From: Mastigias papua
Taxonomy: Eukaryota > Cnidaria > Scyphozoa > Rhizostomeae > Mastigiidae
NCBI GenBank assembly: GCA_964019165.1
Contig: OZ025280.1
Location: 8,488,428 to 8,552,427, forward strand
Reading direction: 5' to 3'
Length of the DNA: 64,000 nucleotides
The translations under genes were made by a program, and so were the position numbers. Shown piece by piece: positions 43,660-54,169 of this stretch. How positions within the stretch are numbered: the stretch's first letter is position 1; each line of letters opens with the position of its first letter. The notes under the pieces are model-generated. The model was given only the letters and a program-made list of their open reading frames with translations, was not told where the DNA came from and did no database searches.

Positions 43660-44092
43660 GCTCTTCCTACATCCTATCGAATAGATTTCCCTTTCCCTTA
43701 TTAAAAAAAAAACTTTAGTGGTTCTAGTTTGATTTTTATGTCCTTTTGGTATTTTAATTTGGGAGTCATTCACCTTTTTACGCTGACGCCGATTTTTTTT
43801 CTTTTTTTTATATTTGTTTATTATCGCTTCCGACCTTTTTTCCCCTTGGCATTTTTCTTTTCTGTTGGCGTGCCCCCATATGGGTTAGCAATAACTACAA
43901 CGGAATTCAAATGCCCCTCCCTCCCCTTTTGAGGCGTTGCGTAAAGGGTGAATGATCCCTTATATGTGTAGGCTGCAGGGTTGATATGGCATAGCATACT
44001 CCTTGCAGTATCGTTTATGTACTTTGTGTTTTTTATTTCTTGTACTGTAAGATTTAGACGTATATATATATAAAAAAAAAGAAATCTTTTTG

Positions 44093-45345
44093 GTTTGAAA
44101 CAATTGATTCAAAAGCCAACGAGAATAACTGAATAAACATCAACACTCATTGACATTATTGGGACCAACAATCCAGCTACAATCAGAGACGCAAGTGTTA
44201 TACCTACGGGGATAGGAGATCATGATATGGTTGGCTGTGTGCGAAAAATAAACCTCGCGAGAGAAGCTCCAAGGCAGATAACCTGCCGCAACTATCGAAA
44301 CTATGATCCGGAAAAACTGAAAGAGGATCTGCGCAATAGTGACTGGCTACCTGTTTTGAATTGCGTAGACGTGAACGAAACTTGGGGCTACATGAAGGAC
44401 ATACTTTCGGGGGTTTTCAACAAACATGCACCAAAAATGCAGAAAAGAGTGAAAGGAAAAGCAGCCCCTTGGCTCAACGAAGGTGTAAAGCGACTGATGA
44501 ATGAGAGGGATAAGGTATTGCGCAAGTTTCGTATGACAAAATCAGAAGCTGACCAAGCAGCATATAAAGAGAAATGCAGTCAATGTAGCAGTGAGAAGGG
44601 CAAAATCTTCTTATCATAAAAAGCTGTTGAGTGAAAATGCAGGAAATCCAAATAAATTCTGGAGAACTGTTAAATCGATCTATCCATCAAAGTCAAAAAA
44701 TTCAAACGTAAACATTAATTTCGAAATTAATGAAGAGCAGGTAAATAATCCTAGCACCAACTCAAACGGTTTCTGCTCATTCTTCAATATTATAAGCGAA
44801 ATGAAAAGAAAAGCGTTCCCTTTCCAAGATTTCATATGGCAAAATCTAAGCAAGATGGAGAAGAAAACTGAAAAGCGGTTCAATTTTCAACCTGTTACCA
44901 GCGCTGACGTTGAGAGGTGTCTCAAGGGTGTCAATCGTTCGAAATCGACCGACCTTGATGATCTCCCACCTGGTCTATTAAAGGACTCTGCAGCAGTCAC
45001 ATCGTTGCCCTTAACCCATATCATGAATCTCTCCTTTTCCACTGGCGTTTTCCCTACTGAATGGAAAAATGCAAGAATCGTACCGGTGCACAAATCGGGA
45101 TCAAAAGCAAGCCTTGACAACTATAGGCCAATATCGATATTGCCAGTTCTGTCAAGAACTATCGAAAAATTGGTTCATCAGCAGCTCTTGAAATTCCTTG
45201 ATGAAAATAGGTTGTTATCTAAGTTCCAATTTGGCTTCAGACCGAAAATATCCACAGAACTGGCAGCAACACTTTTTCTCGATAACATCCGCAAAAATGT
45301 TGATCAAGGACATATGGTTGGTGCTGCTTTCATTGACCTCAGTAA
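44093..45345 (+). pseudogene. CR1-like element: endonuclease C-terminus, linker and RT N-terminal half
   Basis: Resumes exactly where block 1 stopped (GLKQLIQKPTR, a stop, then TLIDIIGTNNP). The linker AAPWLNEGVKRLMNERDKVLRKF changes frame near 44600, after which NRSKSTDLDDLPPGLLKD, NYRPISILPVLS and FQFGFRPKISTELA lead to AFIDLSKA, where the MITE starts. Confidence 0.85.
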
Positions 45346-46096
45346 GGCTGCGTGCACACTGAGCGAAGCGAAGCAAAGCGAAGCGAACGAGCGAATTAGC
45401 GTACAGATAGTTTGTATTGAAAACAATACGTCTGTTCACACCGAGGCAGAGCGAAAGCGAAACGGAGCGAGAATATTCCTTCGCATGTATTTGGTCGCAG
45501 CGAAATGAAGCGAAGAGCATCATTGGACCTGGTTTATTTGATGAAATCAGTAAATACCATGTGTAATATAAGCAATAACTTACTGAAATCGTTTATTCAG
45601 TGAATGGAGTGTATAGAAGTTTAACCTGAACGCAATTACAAGTCTTGTTCTGCTGATACCAGGTTCTGAGATTTAGTACCTTGGTTCGCATAGTGACATC
45701 GAGTTTGCTGTATCCCCTGCTGTATCCCAATAGTGAATCGGAAGTAGATGAACTCATTCCAAAGAAATTATCCTTACATTTTGCCAACTGATTCCGCAAT
45801 TGTGGCATCAACGGATGATATTCGCCAAAATCTGGCCTGCCTCTTTACTAAGTTTATGAAACCCAACATCGTTTTATTTTCAAAAGTAGAGAATAGTTAA
45901 GAAATATTCTCTTTGTGGATAAAAGCATTCTTTTTCATGCTAAGTACACAATTGCCGTGGTAAAGTTCATACTACATCAAGGTCAGATTCACGGCTTTTT
46001 CGCTCTCTGCATGATGTTCCGTTCGCTTCAGTTCGCTTCTGCTCATTCGCTTCGCTTTGCTTCGCCTCGCATTTCGCTCGCAGTGTGCACGCAGCC
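45346..46096. mobile_element. PIF/Harbinger-type MITE
   Basis: 751 bp with inverted ends GGCTGCGTGCACACTG and a TAA duplication (45343-45345 and 46097-46099), which together mark the PIF/Harbinger superfamily. Inside each end are arrays of GCGAA-type pentamers (AGCGAAGCGAAGC on the left; the complement on the right). The middle is AT-rich, with a 72-codon minus-strand frame (45593-45811) of no known domain. Excision in silico restores SKAFDTISH of the CR1-like RT. Confidence 0.92.
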
Positions 46097-47147
46097 TAAG
46101 GCTTTCGATACGATAAGCCATCCAAAGCTAATAGCGAAGCTCCGTAGTTATGATCTAAATGGAACTGAGCTTGAGTGGTTTACAAATTATTTGTTCAATA
46201 GAAATGCTCAAGTATCGTTCAATGCTTCTCTCTCCAATACACAAAAGATGATAAGTGGGGTACCCCAGAGAACGATCCTAGGCCCTCTCTTATTTATTCT
46301 CTTTTTCAACGATATCGCTTCTTACATCAAAGGCGCCAGCATAATAAAATATGCAGACGATACTGTTATCTACGTAGCTGGTAAGGAGATCAAAGAAATA
46401 AATGCAAAATTATCAAATGCCATGGCAGAACTTTCTGCCTGGTCCAGTGAAAATGACCTAATCCTCAACCTGAAAAAAGGAAAAACCGAAGCCCTATTAT
46501 TTGGAACAGCACAGAGAATACGGAAATGTACGGAGCCTTTATGCATATTACACGAAAATGGTCAAATCAATATCACTTCAATATATAAGTATCTTGGTAT
46601 TCAGCTAGACTCTTCACTGAATCTTAACAGTGATTTTGATGCCAAATACAAGAAGGCCTCAGGGCGTTTACGACTCTTAGCAAAGATCAGAAATCATCTG
46701 GACACAGAGTCAGCAAAAGCCATCTACCGCTCAGTGGTATTATCAGTACTCACCTATTGCAGCATATTGAATCTGAAATTGACTAGGACACAAGAAAATA
46801 AACTCAATTCGTTGCACAATCGCGCATTGCAAATAATCACAAAAAAGCGAACATGTGAAGTGATATCACCAGTAAATGCCATCAAAAGGAAAGCCTGTGT
46901 GTTAGTACACAATGTCCTACAAAACAATGTCTGTCATGCTTTAAGTCAATATTTTACATATCAAAAGCACTGCAAGAACGCAAGGAACAATAAATATAGT
47001 GTATGCCTTCCACGGATAAGAACTGAATACACGAGAAAAGGCTTCTTCTACATGGGTGCAAATATTTTTAATGAACTACCACTTACTGCAAGGATGTCGG
47101 ACAATGTATTTGCTTTTAGGGAGATTATGAACAATGCATATGTATAA
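46097..47147 (+). pseudogene. CR1-like element: RT catalytic half and C-terminus
   Basis: Continues FDTISHPKLIAKLRSYDLNG, GVPQRTILGPLLF (one residue off GVPQGSILGP), IIKYADDTVIY (catalytic YADD intact) and KKGKTEALLFGTAQRI, then the thumb and tail KASGRLRLLAKIRNHL to FREIMNNAYV. This block is uninterrupted. Confidence 0.88.
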
Positions 47148-47306
47148 GATTTTACCATGTTGATAATATAAAACTGCTTTTAGACTTGCAATTGTAATAT
47201 ATCTATGTTTTCTTTCTCTTTTTAAGCATCTTTCTTCATACAGGACAAACAACGATAACAGCAATTTTTATAATTGTTGAAGTTTTTATCCTCCTAAAAA
47301 ATTCGC

Positions 47307-47319
47307 TATTATTATTATT
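47307..47319. repeat. (ATT)4 at the 3' border of the R4-like element
   Basis: Short TAA/ATT repeat between the 3' end of the CR1-like element and the 3' end of the minus-strand R4-like element. Confidence 0.8.
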
Positions 47320-50300
47320 TTATGTCTCAGCTTTAAGCACTGGCTGATCTCATTGCCGATTGTATTTCTCAAGGGAGCGAGTCATAACCTATGACCAAAG
47401 ATCCCTTGCAGTCAGTCTCCTTTAGTAATCAAGTACTTTCCTCAAAATCCTGGCTGTTCCTAGTATTGTTGTTTTCTGCAGTAGTTCTATGGCTATTGAG
47501 ATGTCTAGCTTCTTTATCCATTCACCCAACTTCTTTGTTATACTTCCTAATGCTCCTACAATCACAGGTACAACTATTACATTTCTCAAGTTCCATATTC
47601 TCTTGATTTCCCTTTTCAAATCTTGATATTTCTCAACCTTTTCTTTTTCCTTATGGCTAATTCTACTATCGCCGGGTACAGCAATGTCAACGATAATGCA
47701 CGTTCTGTCAAGTTTATTGATAATAACTATATCAGGTCTTCTTGCCTCAATCACATGATCACACTGAATGTTAACATCCCATAGCAGTTTTATCACATTG
47801 TCTTCCATTACAGCTTTAGGGGAATGCTCATACCACTTGTCTGTCAACTCAAAATTATATTTCTTGCATAGGTGCCAATGTATTAGCCTTGCAACATTAT
47901 CATGCCTTCGTTTATATTCCTTTTGAGCCAACTTTTTGCATTCACTGACAATATGACAAACTGTTTCGCCTCTTTCTTCACATAGCCTACAAAGTGGTGA
48001 CTCTATTGATTTGTCAATGTGATGCTTGATATACTTTGTTCGGAGAGCCTGTTCCTGCGCTGCACACAGAAGTGCCTCTGTTTGTATCTTCAAGCCAGCA
48101 CTTCCTAGCCATTTCCATGTTTCCTTTGCATCAGTTGATTCTGGCATCTCCCTTATAAATTGACCATACATAACTTTCTCCTTCCATCCTTGTTGTCTTT
48201 GATACACTTGCAGTTTCTTGAATTCGTCACTTCTTCTTACATCATTAGTATCTATCACATCAGCAAATCTAACACCTTGAATCAATGATTCTTCAGAATT
48301 CTTTACATACCACCCCAAATTATTTTCTTCACTTCTAACACAACCCTCACAGCTAATCAACCCACGGCCTCCTTTCTCTCTGGTCAGATATAACCTGTCT
48401 GTATCACTCTTAGGGTGAAATGCGCCATACATGGTCATAATTTTCCTTGATTTCCTATCCAAGCTTTTCAATTCAGTAGCTGTCCATTTCAGGATACCTG
48501 CTCCATATCTCAATACTGGTACAGCCCACGTGTTAATCGCTAATATCTTATTCTTACCATTTAGCTTCGATTTCAATACCAACTTAAACCTTCTTTTGTA
48601 TTCGCTTGTTGACTTGTCTTTCATATGCTTTTCTTTAAGCTTATCTAGTTCCACAATACCCAGATATTTATATCCATGCTCATCAATTTCTTTCATCAAA
48701 TCTCCATTTGGAAGTGAAATCCCGTTTTGCTTCACAATTTTTCCTTTCTTTAATACCAACACCCCACACTTGCTTAATCCTAACTCCATACCTATATCAG
48801 TACTGAAAACATGAACAGTTTTCACTAATGAATCCATTTGGTTTCGATTCTTGGCAAATAATTTAAGATCATCCATAAAAAGGAGATGATTAACTTTGAA
48901 TTCTTTGTCACCCCATTCATAACAAGCTGTCACTTTCCTCAATATCAATGTCAATGGAATCATACATATAGTAAACAATAGTGGGGATAGACTGTCTCCC
49001 TGGAAAATTCCTCTCTTAATATGCACATCCCCTAACCTTTCACCAGATGATGTTAGTTCTAGCTTCCATGATTGCATACTGTCACTCAAGAATTCTCTAA
49101 TATTCGTTGCTATTCCTACCATTTCCAGGCACTCACTAATCCAGCTATGAGGCACCAAGTCATATGCCTTTCTGTAATCGATCCACGCCAAAGATAAGTT
49201 AGTCTTTCTCCTTTTACAATCTGTCAGTACAGCCTTGTCAATCAACAGTTGGTCCTTAGTTCCACGACTCCCCTTCCTACAACCTTTCTGTTCATCAGGC
49301 AATATATTCTCCTTTTCTAAATATTTGTACACCTCTCCAGCAATCATACCTGTTAGTAACTTCCACATTAAAGGTAGACAGGATATAGGCCGATAATTAT
49401 CAACTGCTCCTCCCTTAGTTGGATCTTTTTGAATTAGAACAGTTCTCCCATACGTCATCCATTCAGGTAGTCTGCTTACTCCACAAACAATTTCATTCAG
49501 CTGAGCTGCTATTCTTTCGTGCACTGATGTAAGATTCTTAATCCAATAACCTTGAACACCATCTCTTCCAGGGGTCTTCCAATTAGGGATCTTTCTACAC
49601 TGATTTTTTACCATTTCTGTTGTGATCTCTACCTCCTCCATCCTTACATTGTTTTGCTGTCGTTTCAATTCGTTCAACCATTCAGCTTGTCTATTATGTT
49701 CTTTTCTGCTACCCCAAATTTCACTCCAAAATTTCCTGCTTTCTTCAGCACCTGGAACGACATTTTGCCCCCTAGTTTCTCCGTTCAATTCATTCAGCAC
49801 CTTCTTCCGATCAACTGCAAACATTCGATTCTGCCTATACTGAGTTATTCTCTCATTATATCTCTTTATCTTTGCGGCTTTTGCTAATAACCGTTGCTTT
49901 AATTCTTCTATTACTGTTTCTAGCCCTTTCCTATTTATTCTATATTTATCAGCTAAATTCTTCACGATTCTTTTCCCCTTTACTCCATTTTCACCCCTTT
50001 TCTCTCTTTCAAGGATGTTGACATCTTTCCTCAAGTTCTTTATATCTCCTTCTATACGCCGTTGCCACCATGGGATATGTCTCTTCCTCTGTTTAACTGT
50101 ACGTAATCCTAGTTGTTTTGCTACCCAGCAACTAGCTGCTTTGATAAGGTTATTAGTATGGGTAATACTTGCGGTTACAATGTGTTTAATAGCTCCATTC
50201 ACCTCTTGCGTTTTGTCACGTAATTTTTTCCTATCAACTTTTTTAAACATGATATACTTATCGTCTTCTCCTTGTGTTAATAATTCTTTTACTTCTTCAA

Positions 50301-51098
50301 TAATCTGTAGCTCTTCGGGTGTAATTTCTACTTCCTCATTGACCTCAATTCTAACATCAGCTTCGTATCCCTCATTAATCTCACCCTCAACATCTAATCT
50401 TGGTAATACTTCTTCTCGCTCATCAATGCCATCAACTTCATCATGCTGCAACACTCTCCTTTTTATGCTCTCCAATTCAATGTCCGTTAACCAACCATTT
50501 TTCCTAATGGCTCTAGCCTGATCACACAGTCTTTGCTCAGTCGTGTTAAACACACCTCTTTCCTTCCATGCTCTGAACATTCTCTGCCGATAGCCCCTCT
50601 TTGGCACACCATTCTCGTCAAACGGTCTAGCACTATAAAAACATTCCATTACAACAATATTCATTTCTTTCGTCCACTTCATTCTAGCAGTCGCTTGATT
50701 ACGACCGGGTCTGCGCTGCTCACCCACAGAACACCTGCCGGACGAGGCACCTTCATATGAAGTTCCAGTACCATTCACGTCGTTATTTTCATTTCTGATA
50801 TAATTCATTTTCACTCAAAACGAGGTTTTGTGGTGATAAGGTGACACAACCACCGGTGTTTTTAATTGTGACACCATCACTAGGAGGGTTGCCAACCAAG
50901 GCTGAAGAGTTCCCCCTACCCATGAGACAGACTAGCCCCCGCCGGATGCCAACCCGGTATTTCGTAGTCTCGGGGAGAGCTAACAGGTACTACACCTTGC
51001 TCAAGAGTGACCCGGAGGTAATTGTGGCAAAGGGTAACCTCATTATCCCACGTCGAAACTCCACAACCGGTTGCAGTTTTATGTCATACCCAGGACAA
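47320..51098 (-). mobile_element. R4-like (Dong/Rex6 type) non-LTR retrotransposon, apparently intact
   Basis: A 3.8-kb minus-strand element with a short 5' UTR (starting TTGTCCTGGGTATGAC), a single 1130-codon frame and a short 3' UTR. On its own strand it lies between TAA repeats: a long one upstream (51099-51159) and a short one downstream (47307-47319). Insertion into TAA microsatellites is known for Dong/R4-clade elements, whose restriction-like endonuclease gives site preference. Confidence 0.88.
47422..50814 (-). CDS. R4-like element protein: Myb-type domain, RT, zinc knuckle, restriction-like endonuclease
   Basis: 1130 residues, no break. A Myb-like DNA-binding segment lies at about 45-120 (MKWTKEMNIVVMECFY ... 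WLTDIELESI), then a charged linker. RT is about 400-760: NWKTPGRDGVQGYWIK, NYRPISCLPLMWKLLTG, KGCRKGSRGTKDQL, AWIDYRKAYDLVPHSWI, RGIFQGDSLSPLLF, and the catalytic FMDD at 646-649. A CCHC knuckle lies at 942-959 (CRLCEERGETVCHIVSEC). The restriction-like endonuclease follows, with RPDIVI at about 1026-1031 and an Asp near 1043 in CIIVDIAVP, then a K/E-rich KEKEKVEKYQDL. One-frame elements with this order belong to the R2/R4 group. The start is taken as the first ATG at 50814; a second in-frame ATG (M3) is equally possible. Confidence 0.92.
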   Translation of the reverse strand: MKMNYIRNENNDVNGTGTSYEGASSGRCSVGEQRRPGRNQATARMKWTKEMNIVVMECFYSARPFDENGVPKRGYRQRMFRAWKERGVFNTTEQRLCDQARAIRKNGWLTDIELESIKRRVLQHDEVDGIDEREEVLPRLDVEGEINEGYEADVRIEVNEEVEITPEELQIIEEVKELLTQGEDDKYIMFKKVDRKKLRDKTQEVNGAIKHIVTASITHTNNLIKAASCWVAKQLGLRTVKQRKRHIPWWQRRIEGDIKNLRKDVNILEREKRGENGVKGKRIVKNLADKYRINRKGLETVIEELKQRLLAKAAKIKRYNERITQYRQNRMFAVDRKKVLNELNGETRGQNVVPGAEESRKFWSEIWGSRKEHNRQAEWLNELKRQQNNVRMEEVEITTEMVKNQCRKIPNWKTPGRDGVQGYWIKNLTSVHERIAAQLNEIVCGVSRLPEWMTYGRTVLIQKDPTKGGAVDNYRPISCLPLMWKLLTGMIAGEVYKYLEKENILPDEQKGCRKGSRGTKDQLLIDKAVLTDCKRRKTNLSLAWIDYRKAYDLVPHSWISECLEMVGIATNIREFLSDSMQSWKLELTSSGERLGDVHIKRGIFQGDSLSPLLFTICMIPLTLILRKVTACYEWGDKEFKVNHLLFMDDLKLFAKNRNQMDSLVKTVHVFSTDIGMELGLSKCGVLVLKKGKIVKQNGISLPNGDLMKEIDEHGYKYLGIVELDKLKEKHMKDKSTSEYKRRFKLVLKSKLNGKNKILAINTWAVPVLRYGAGILKWTATELKSLDRKSRKIMTMYGAFHPKSDTDRLYLTREKGGRGLISCEGCVRSEENNLGWYVKNSEESLIQGVRFADVIDTNDVRRSDEFKKLQVYQRQQGWKEKVMYGQFIREMPESTDAKETWKWLGSAGLKIQTEALLCAAQEQALRTKYIKHHIDKSIESPLCRLCEERGETVCHIVSECKKLAQKEYKRRHDNVARLIHWHLCKKYNFELTDKWYEHSPKAVMEDNVIKLLWDVNIQCDHVIEARRPDIVIINKLDRTCIIVDIAVPGDSRISHKEKEKVEKYQDLKREIKRIWNLRNVIVVPVIVGALGSITKKLGEWIKKLDISIAIELLQKTTILGTARILRKVLDY

Positions 51099-51159
<61 letters not shown>
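51099..51159. repeat. (ATT)20 microsatellite, target of the R4-like element
   Basis: About twenty perfect ATT units directly at the 5' end of the minus-strand element (TAA on the other strand). Confidence 0.95.
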
Positions 51160-51161
<2 letters not shown>

Positions 51162-51175
51162 ACTGAGTGGGGGGA

Positions 51176-51363
51176 GTCATCAGGGATGGCAGATATCCAC
51201 CGTTCCGCGCAATTTTCAGCTGAAATCCGCTGACGTGTGCCAATTTCCAGAAAATCCGCTCTCGGTAAGGATGAAGAATTCCATCGTTGCGTCAAAAATG
51301 CCATGATTCCGTATTCCACAACCAACGTTCTTCAAATTACGCGGTTCCGCAAACCCTGATGAC
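51176..51363. mobile_element. Small inverted-repeat element, possibly hAT-like MITE
   Basis: GTCATCAGGG at 51176 and its complement CCCTGATGAC ending at 51363 bound about 190 bp, with G and C runs just outside. Inner CCGCGCAATTT/AAATTACGCGG words also face each other. CAGGG/CCCTG ends suggest hAT. No 8-bp duplication can be shown. Confidence 0.5.
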
Positions 51364-51589
51364 CCCCCCCCCAACACTAGTCAGAAGTTTTGGTTTTCCT
51401 CGAGGTAGCTTCCTAGTCTATTAGATTAGTGTGAGCTTTCTGATGTTGTTGCAAGGTGATGCAATACTTTTTATCTGTTTGGCGGAATGGACTTCATATT
51501 CCTCATAAAGGCATGCCCAGTGGTTTCCTAATACTTTCCATCCATTTGTTTCAGCTGTCCAATTATGTTCATGACAGTTTCAATATTCC

Positions 51590-51865
51590 GAACACTAGTG
51601 AGGACCACTTGGTCCGTAAAATACCTTGATTTTGAACAGCAAGGCCCATCAACTTGCTTGAAGATATGATTGACATCAGCGCTCAAGTCTGGTGGGAGCA
51701 CTAGTTGATTCTGAAGACATCATTGTTACTAGTGCTAAAGTCTGACAGCAACAAGGGTTGACTCGGAAACTTGATTGACACTAGTGCTCACTTTTGGCGG
51801 GAACACTAGTGGATTTTCAAATAGTTGGCATCATCCAATGCTGATGAAGTTCCACTAGTGCTCAA
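51590..51865. repeat. Degenerate repeats with CACTAGTG words
   Basis: ACTAGTG/CACTAGT words recur about six times, often with a GCTCA and a GGCGGGA/GGTGGGAG neighbour, at spacings of about 50-70 bp. Probably a decayed tandem repeat. Confidence 0.5.
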
Positions 51866-52330
51866 TTCTGAGGGCCTGATTATATGAGAGATTTCAGCTC
51901 GTTTGTAACTTTACCTGGACTAAAACTTAAATCGAGTATATGTGATATAAGTCTAACCGGGCTGAGATTTTAATGACAGTTGAAATCACTTTAGAATGGC
52001 GCCACGCAGCAACAAGAATTCAAATTCTCTTTGTTATTCACAGCTCGCCTGGTATCTTGATTTTCTTTTCCAATCAATGACATATAATGACATACAAATT
52101 GTTGGAGGCAGAGATCCCTAATTCTTGCAGCATATATCTGCTCACAGAGAACAAAAAGCAATTGATGTCACTCTCGCCACACTATGTACAAATGACATTC
52201 TAGAATGCAACTCGACTGGCAACATAAAGAAAGCAAGACAAAACAAAACTTTGCCTTTGAAATATCTACTGTATCGAGTAATCTGCAACCACATACGAGA
52301 CACGAAGAAGTAACAGGGGGTTCTGTAGTG
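51866..52330. other. No recognised feature
   Basis: AT-rich; a 62-codon plus-strand frame at 52125 shows no domain. Confidence 0.4.
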
Positions 52331-52334
52331 TCTT

Positions 52335-52975
52335 CATAAGCAAACGTAAGTGGATGCGAAGAATGCCTTCAGTTTCGATTAATATTGTTTCTAACTCCTC
52401 GTACCGTAAGCCCGCATTTTTCAATGGTTATTTGCAAACATCGTTAGTTAGTTTTACCATACTCTCAAATAGTTCGCTCCACGAACTCGACTTCGGAATG
52501 TTAAATCCTCAAGCTATTCCTTTGCTACGTACATAATTTTGTACCGAATTATCTACGAAAGTCTTTCTATTGTCAGATAAAACTAGTTCATTGTAAATCC
52601 GGAGTGAGTTCAAAATTTTTCGCTCGCGTGCTTGCACAAGAAAACAAAACAATATAACATTTATCAGATTATTTTTCATTGCCATACATATTTATATACA
52701 AACACGAAACAGTGACAGCGGAGGCCCATGAGGAGAATCATAAGCTTTTCCAATTATTTCTTTACATGACACGCACTTGATTAGTATCGATTTCATCACT
52801 TGATGACCTTTAGGAATCCAATATTCAGAACGTAACTGTGTTAACGTTTCTTTTACGACGTTATGCTTAGCAATCTCTTGACACTTCAGTACAAGTAAGC
52901 GCGTAAGATGATGTTGCCTCTGTAAAAGATTAGAAATTTCGTTTTGTACGGCAGAAGCGTGTTATCCAATCAACC
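52335..52975 (-). pseudogene. BEL/Pao integrase fragment (broken)
   Basis: On the minus strand, about 52920 downward reads HLTRLLVLKCQEIAKHNVV, TLTQLRSEYWIPKG and ILIKCVSC, the HHCC zinc-binding start of a BEL/Pao integrase. After a disrupted stretch it continues LSDNRKTFVDN, FNIPKSSSWSELFESMVKL and LRYEELETILIETEGIL, the last third of the core including the catalytic Glu region. At least four stops. No RT, gag or LTR found nearby. Confidence 0.82.
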
Positions 52976-52989
52976 CCCTACATATAATA

Positions 52990-53470
52990 CTCCTGATGAA
53001 TCACAGAAAGCACTTAAATGCTTCTTGGATTCTTTGATATTCTTCTCATTTGCTAGTGGTCGCTACACACACAAATACCACATTGCTTTGTCTTTGTACT
53101 AAATTTCAAGAGGGAAAATAACAAAAATAATGATAAATAATTTATTTTAAGTTGGCTTGCAACGATCTTAGATATAACTATATAAAGATAATTAAGGCCA
53201 ACTATCAGTATGAAGGTACGGTAGATAGAGAAAATAGATCAAACAAACCAAACAGTATAAAGTTAAAAGAAACCAACCCTAGATATAGACGTTTTGCACA
53301 ATCTACAATCGCTGTTGATTGTGCAGGATCTTAGTTCTTGCTTGAATATTATTAATGATGGGGACTCTCTAACGTTGGAATGTAGCATTTGACACCGTTT
53401 TTGACTAATATATTGCACTGTTTCTATGCCATATGGCTTTGTACTGACTTTTGGTATATCAAGAGTATTT
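52990..53470. other. No recognised feature
   Basis: AT-rich sequence between BEL/Pao and jockey-like remnants. Confidence 0.4.
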
Positions 53471-54169
53471 TTATTTCATAAATTAAACTTTAAATCTCTG
53501 CATTAACTAGCTTCAATACAGTTTCATAGTCAGCATGGGTATCTTTATAGTCAATTCTGAGTTCTCTTTCATGGATTTTATTGAATTTTGTATTTAGATA
53601 CCTGTCATGAAACATCCAAATTAGGGGACAGTAGCTGAATTGAGCATTTATGAATCTGTTCATTAAAAGATGTAGCTTTCCAGGGTTCATGAATGTTGAT
53701 ACTCTAGCAAGGCCTTGCAGTTTCTGACTAGCTCTCTTACATAAGCTTGAAATATGTCTTCTAAAATTAAGTTTTTTGCCTAATATCACTCCTAGTAACT
53801 TTTACCTGGAGCTTTCTTCAACAATAGCCTCTCCCATTTTAATATTACTTTGAGTTGTCCCGAAAGTTAGTAGATGATACTTTACTTTATTCAATTTCAT
53901 AAATTTTTCAGGAAATCGATTTGATAAGACAAGAACATCAGTTTCTAGCCGTTCTAATACTTTTATCTAAACAACTGTCAGCTGCGAAAATGGGTGGTAT
54001 CATAGGAAGAATTGCATTGCTGTATCCGTTACCATAAAGAAAAGATCGTTAATATATTTATTGAAAAGAAGAGGTCCAAGGACTGAACCCTGTGCTACAA
54101 TTGCACATGTTTCACGCCAGTAGCTGAATGAACCATTTAATTTTACTCTTTGTTTTCTTCCTGATATGT

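Larger units (their letters stand above)
40150..44081 (+). mobile_element. 2A-bearing non-LTR retrotransposon, nearly complete
   Basis: A 3.9-kb insertion flanked by the exact 11-bp duplication AAATCTTTTTG (40139-40149 and 44082-44092). Removing it and one duplication copy restores the reading of the surrounding endonuclease. It holds a short leader frame ending in a canonical 2A motif, a 1090-codon endonuclease/RT frame, a T-rich 3' UTR with an AATAAA-free end, and a (TA)n-A9 tail. Apart from a one-base mismatch of frames after the 2A motif, it looks intact. Confidence 0.93.
39381..47147 (+). mobile_element. CR1-like non-LTR retrotransposon interrupted by two later insertions
   Basis: One element in three blocks: 39381-40149, 44093-45345 and 46097-47147. 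The endonuclease starts in block 1 (ILHQIVRGLF, LTLSETHLES, GGGVAAYIS, YRPPDTS, GDVNVNF) and continues in block 2 (TLIDIIGTNNPATIRDA, GDHDMVGCV). Block 2 ends in RT at AFIDLSKA. Block 3 resumes AFDTISHPKLIAKL and carries IIKYADDTVIY. A 2A-like GDIETCPGP lies upstream of the endonuclease (about 39560). The first gap is a 2A-bearing non-LTR element, the second a MITE. A frame change near 44600 and other small defects remain. It ends in an ATT repeat near 47307. Confidence 0.9.

Noticed and set aside
44061..44080. Poly-A signal and host transcript end
   Set aside because: The TA run plus A9 is the 3' tail of the inserted non-LTR element, bounded by its target duplication.
48431..50760. Several plus-strand frames up to 168 codons across the R4-like element
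   Set aside because: All lie opposite the intact 1130-codon frame and are rich in F, S and L, as expected of antisense shadows.
50841..51233. 130-codon frame containing a long isoleucine run
   Set aside because: The run is the translated ATT microsatellite; the rest shows no domain.
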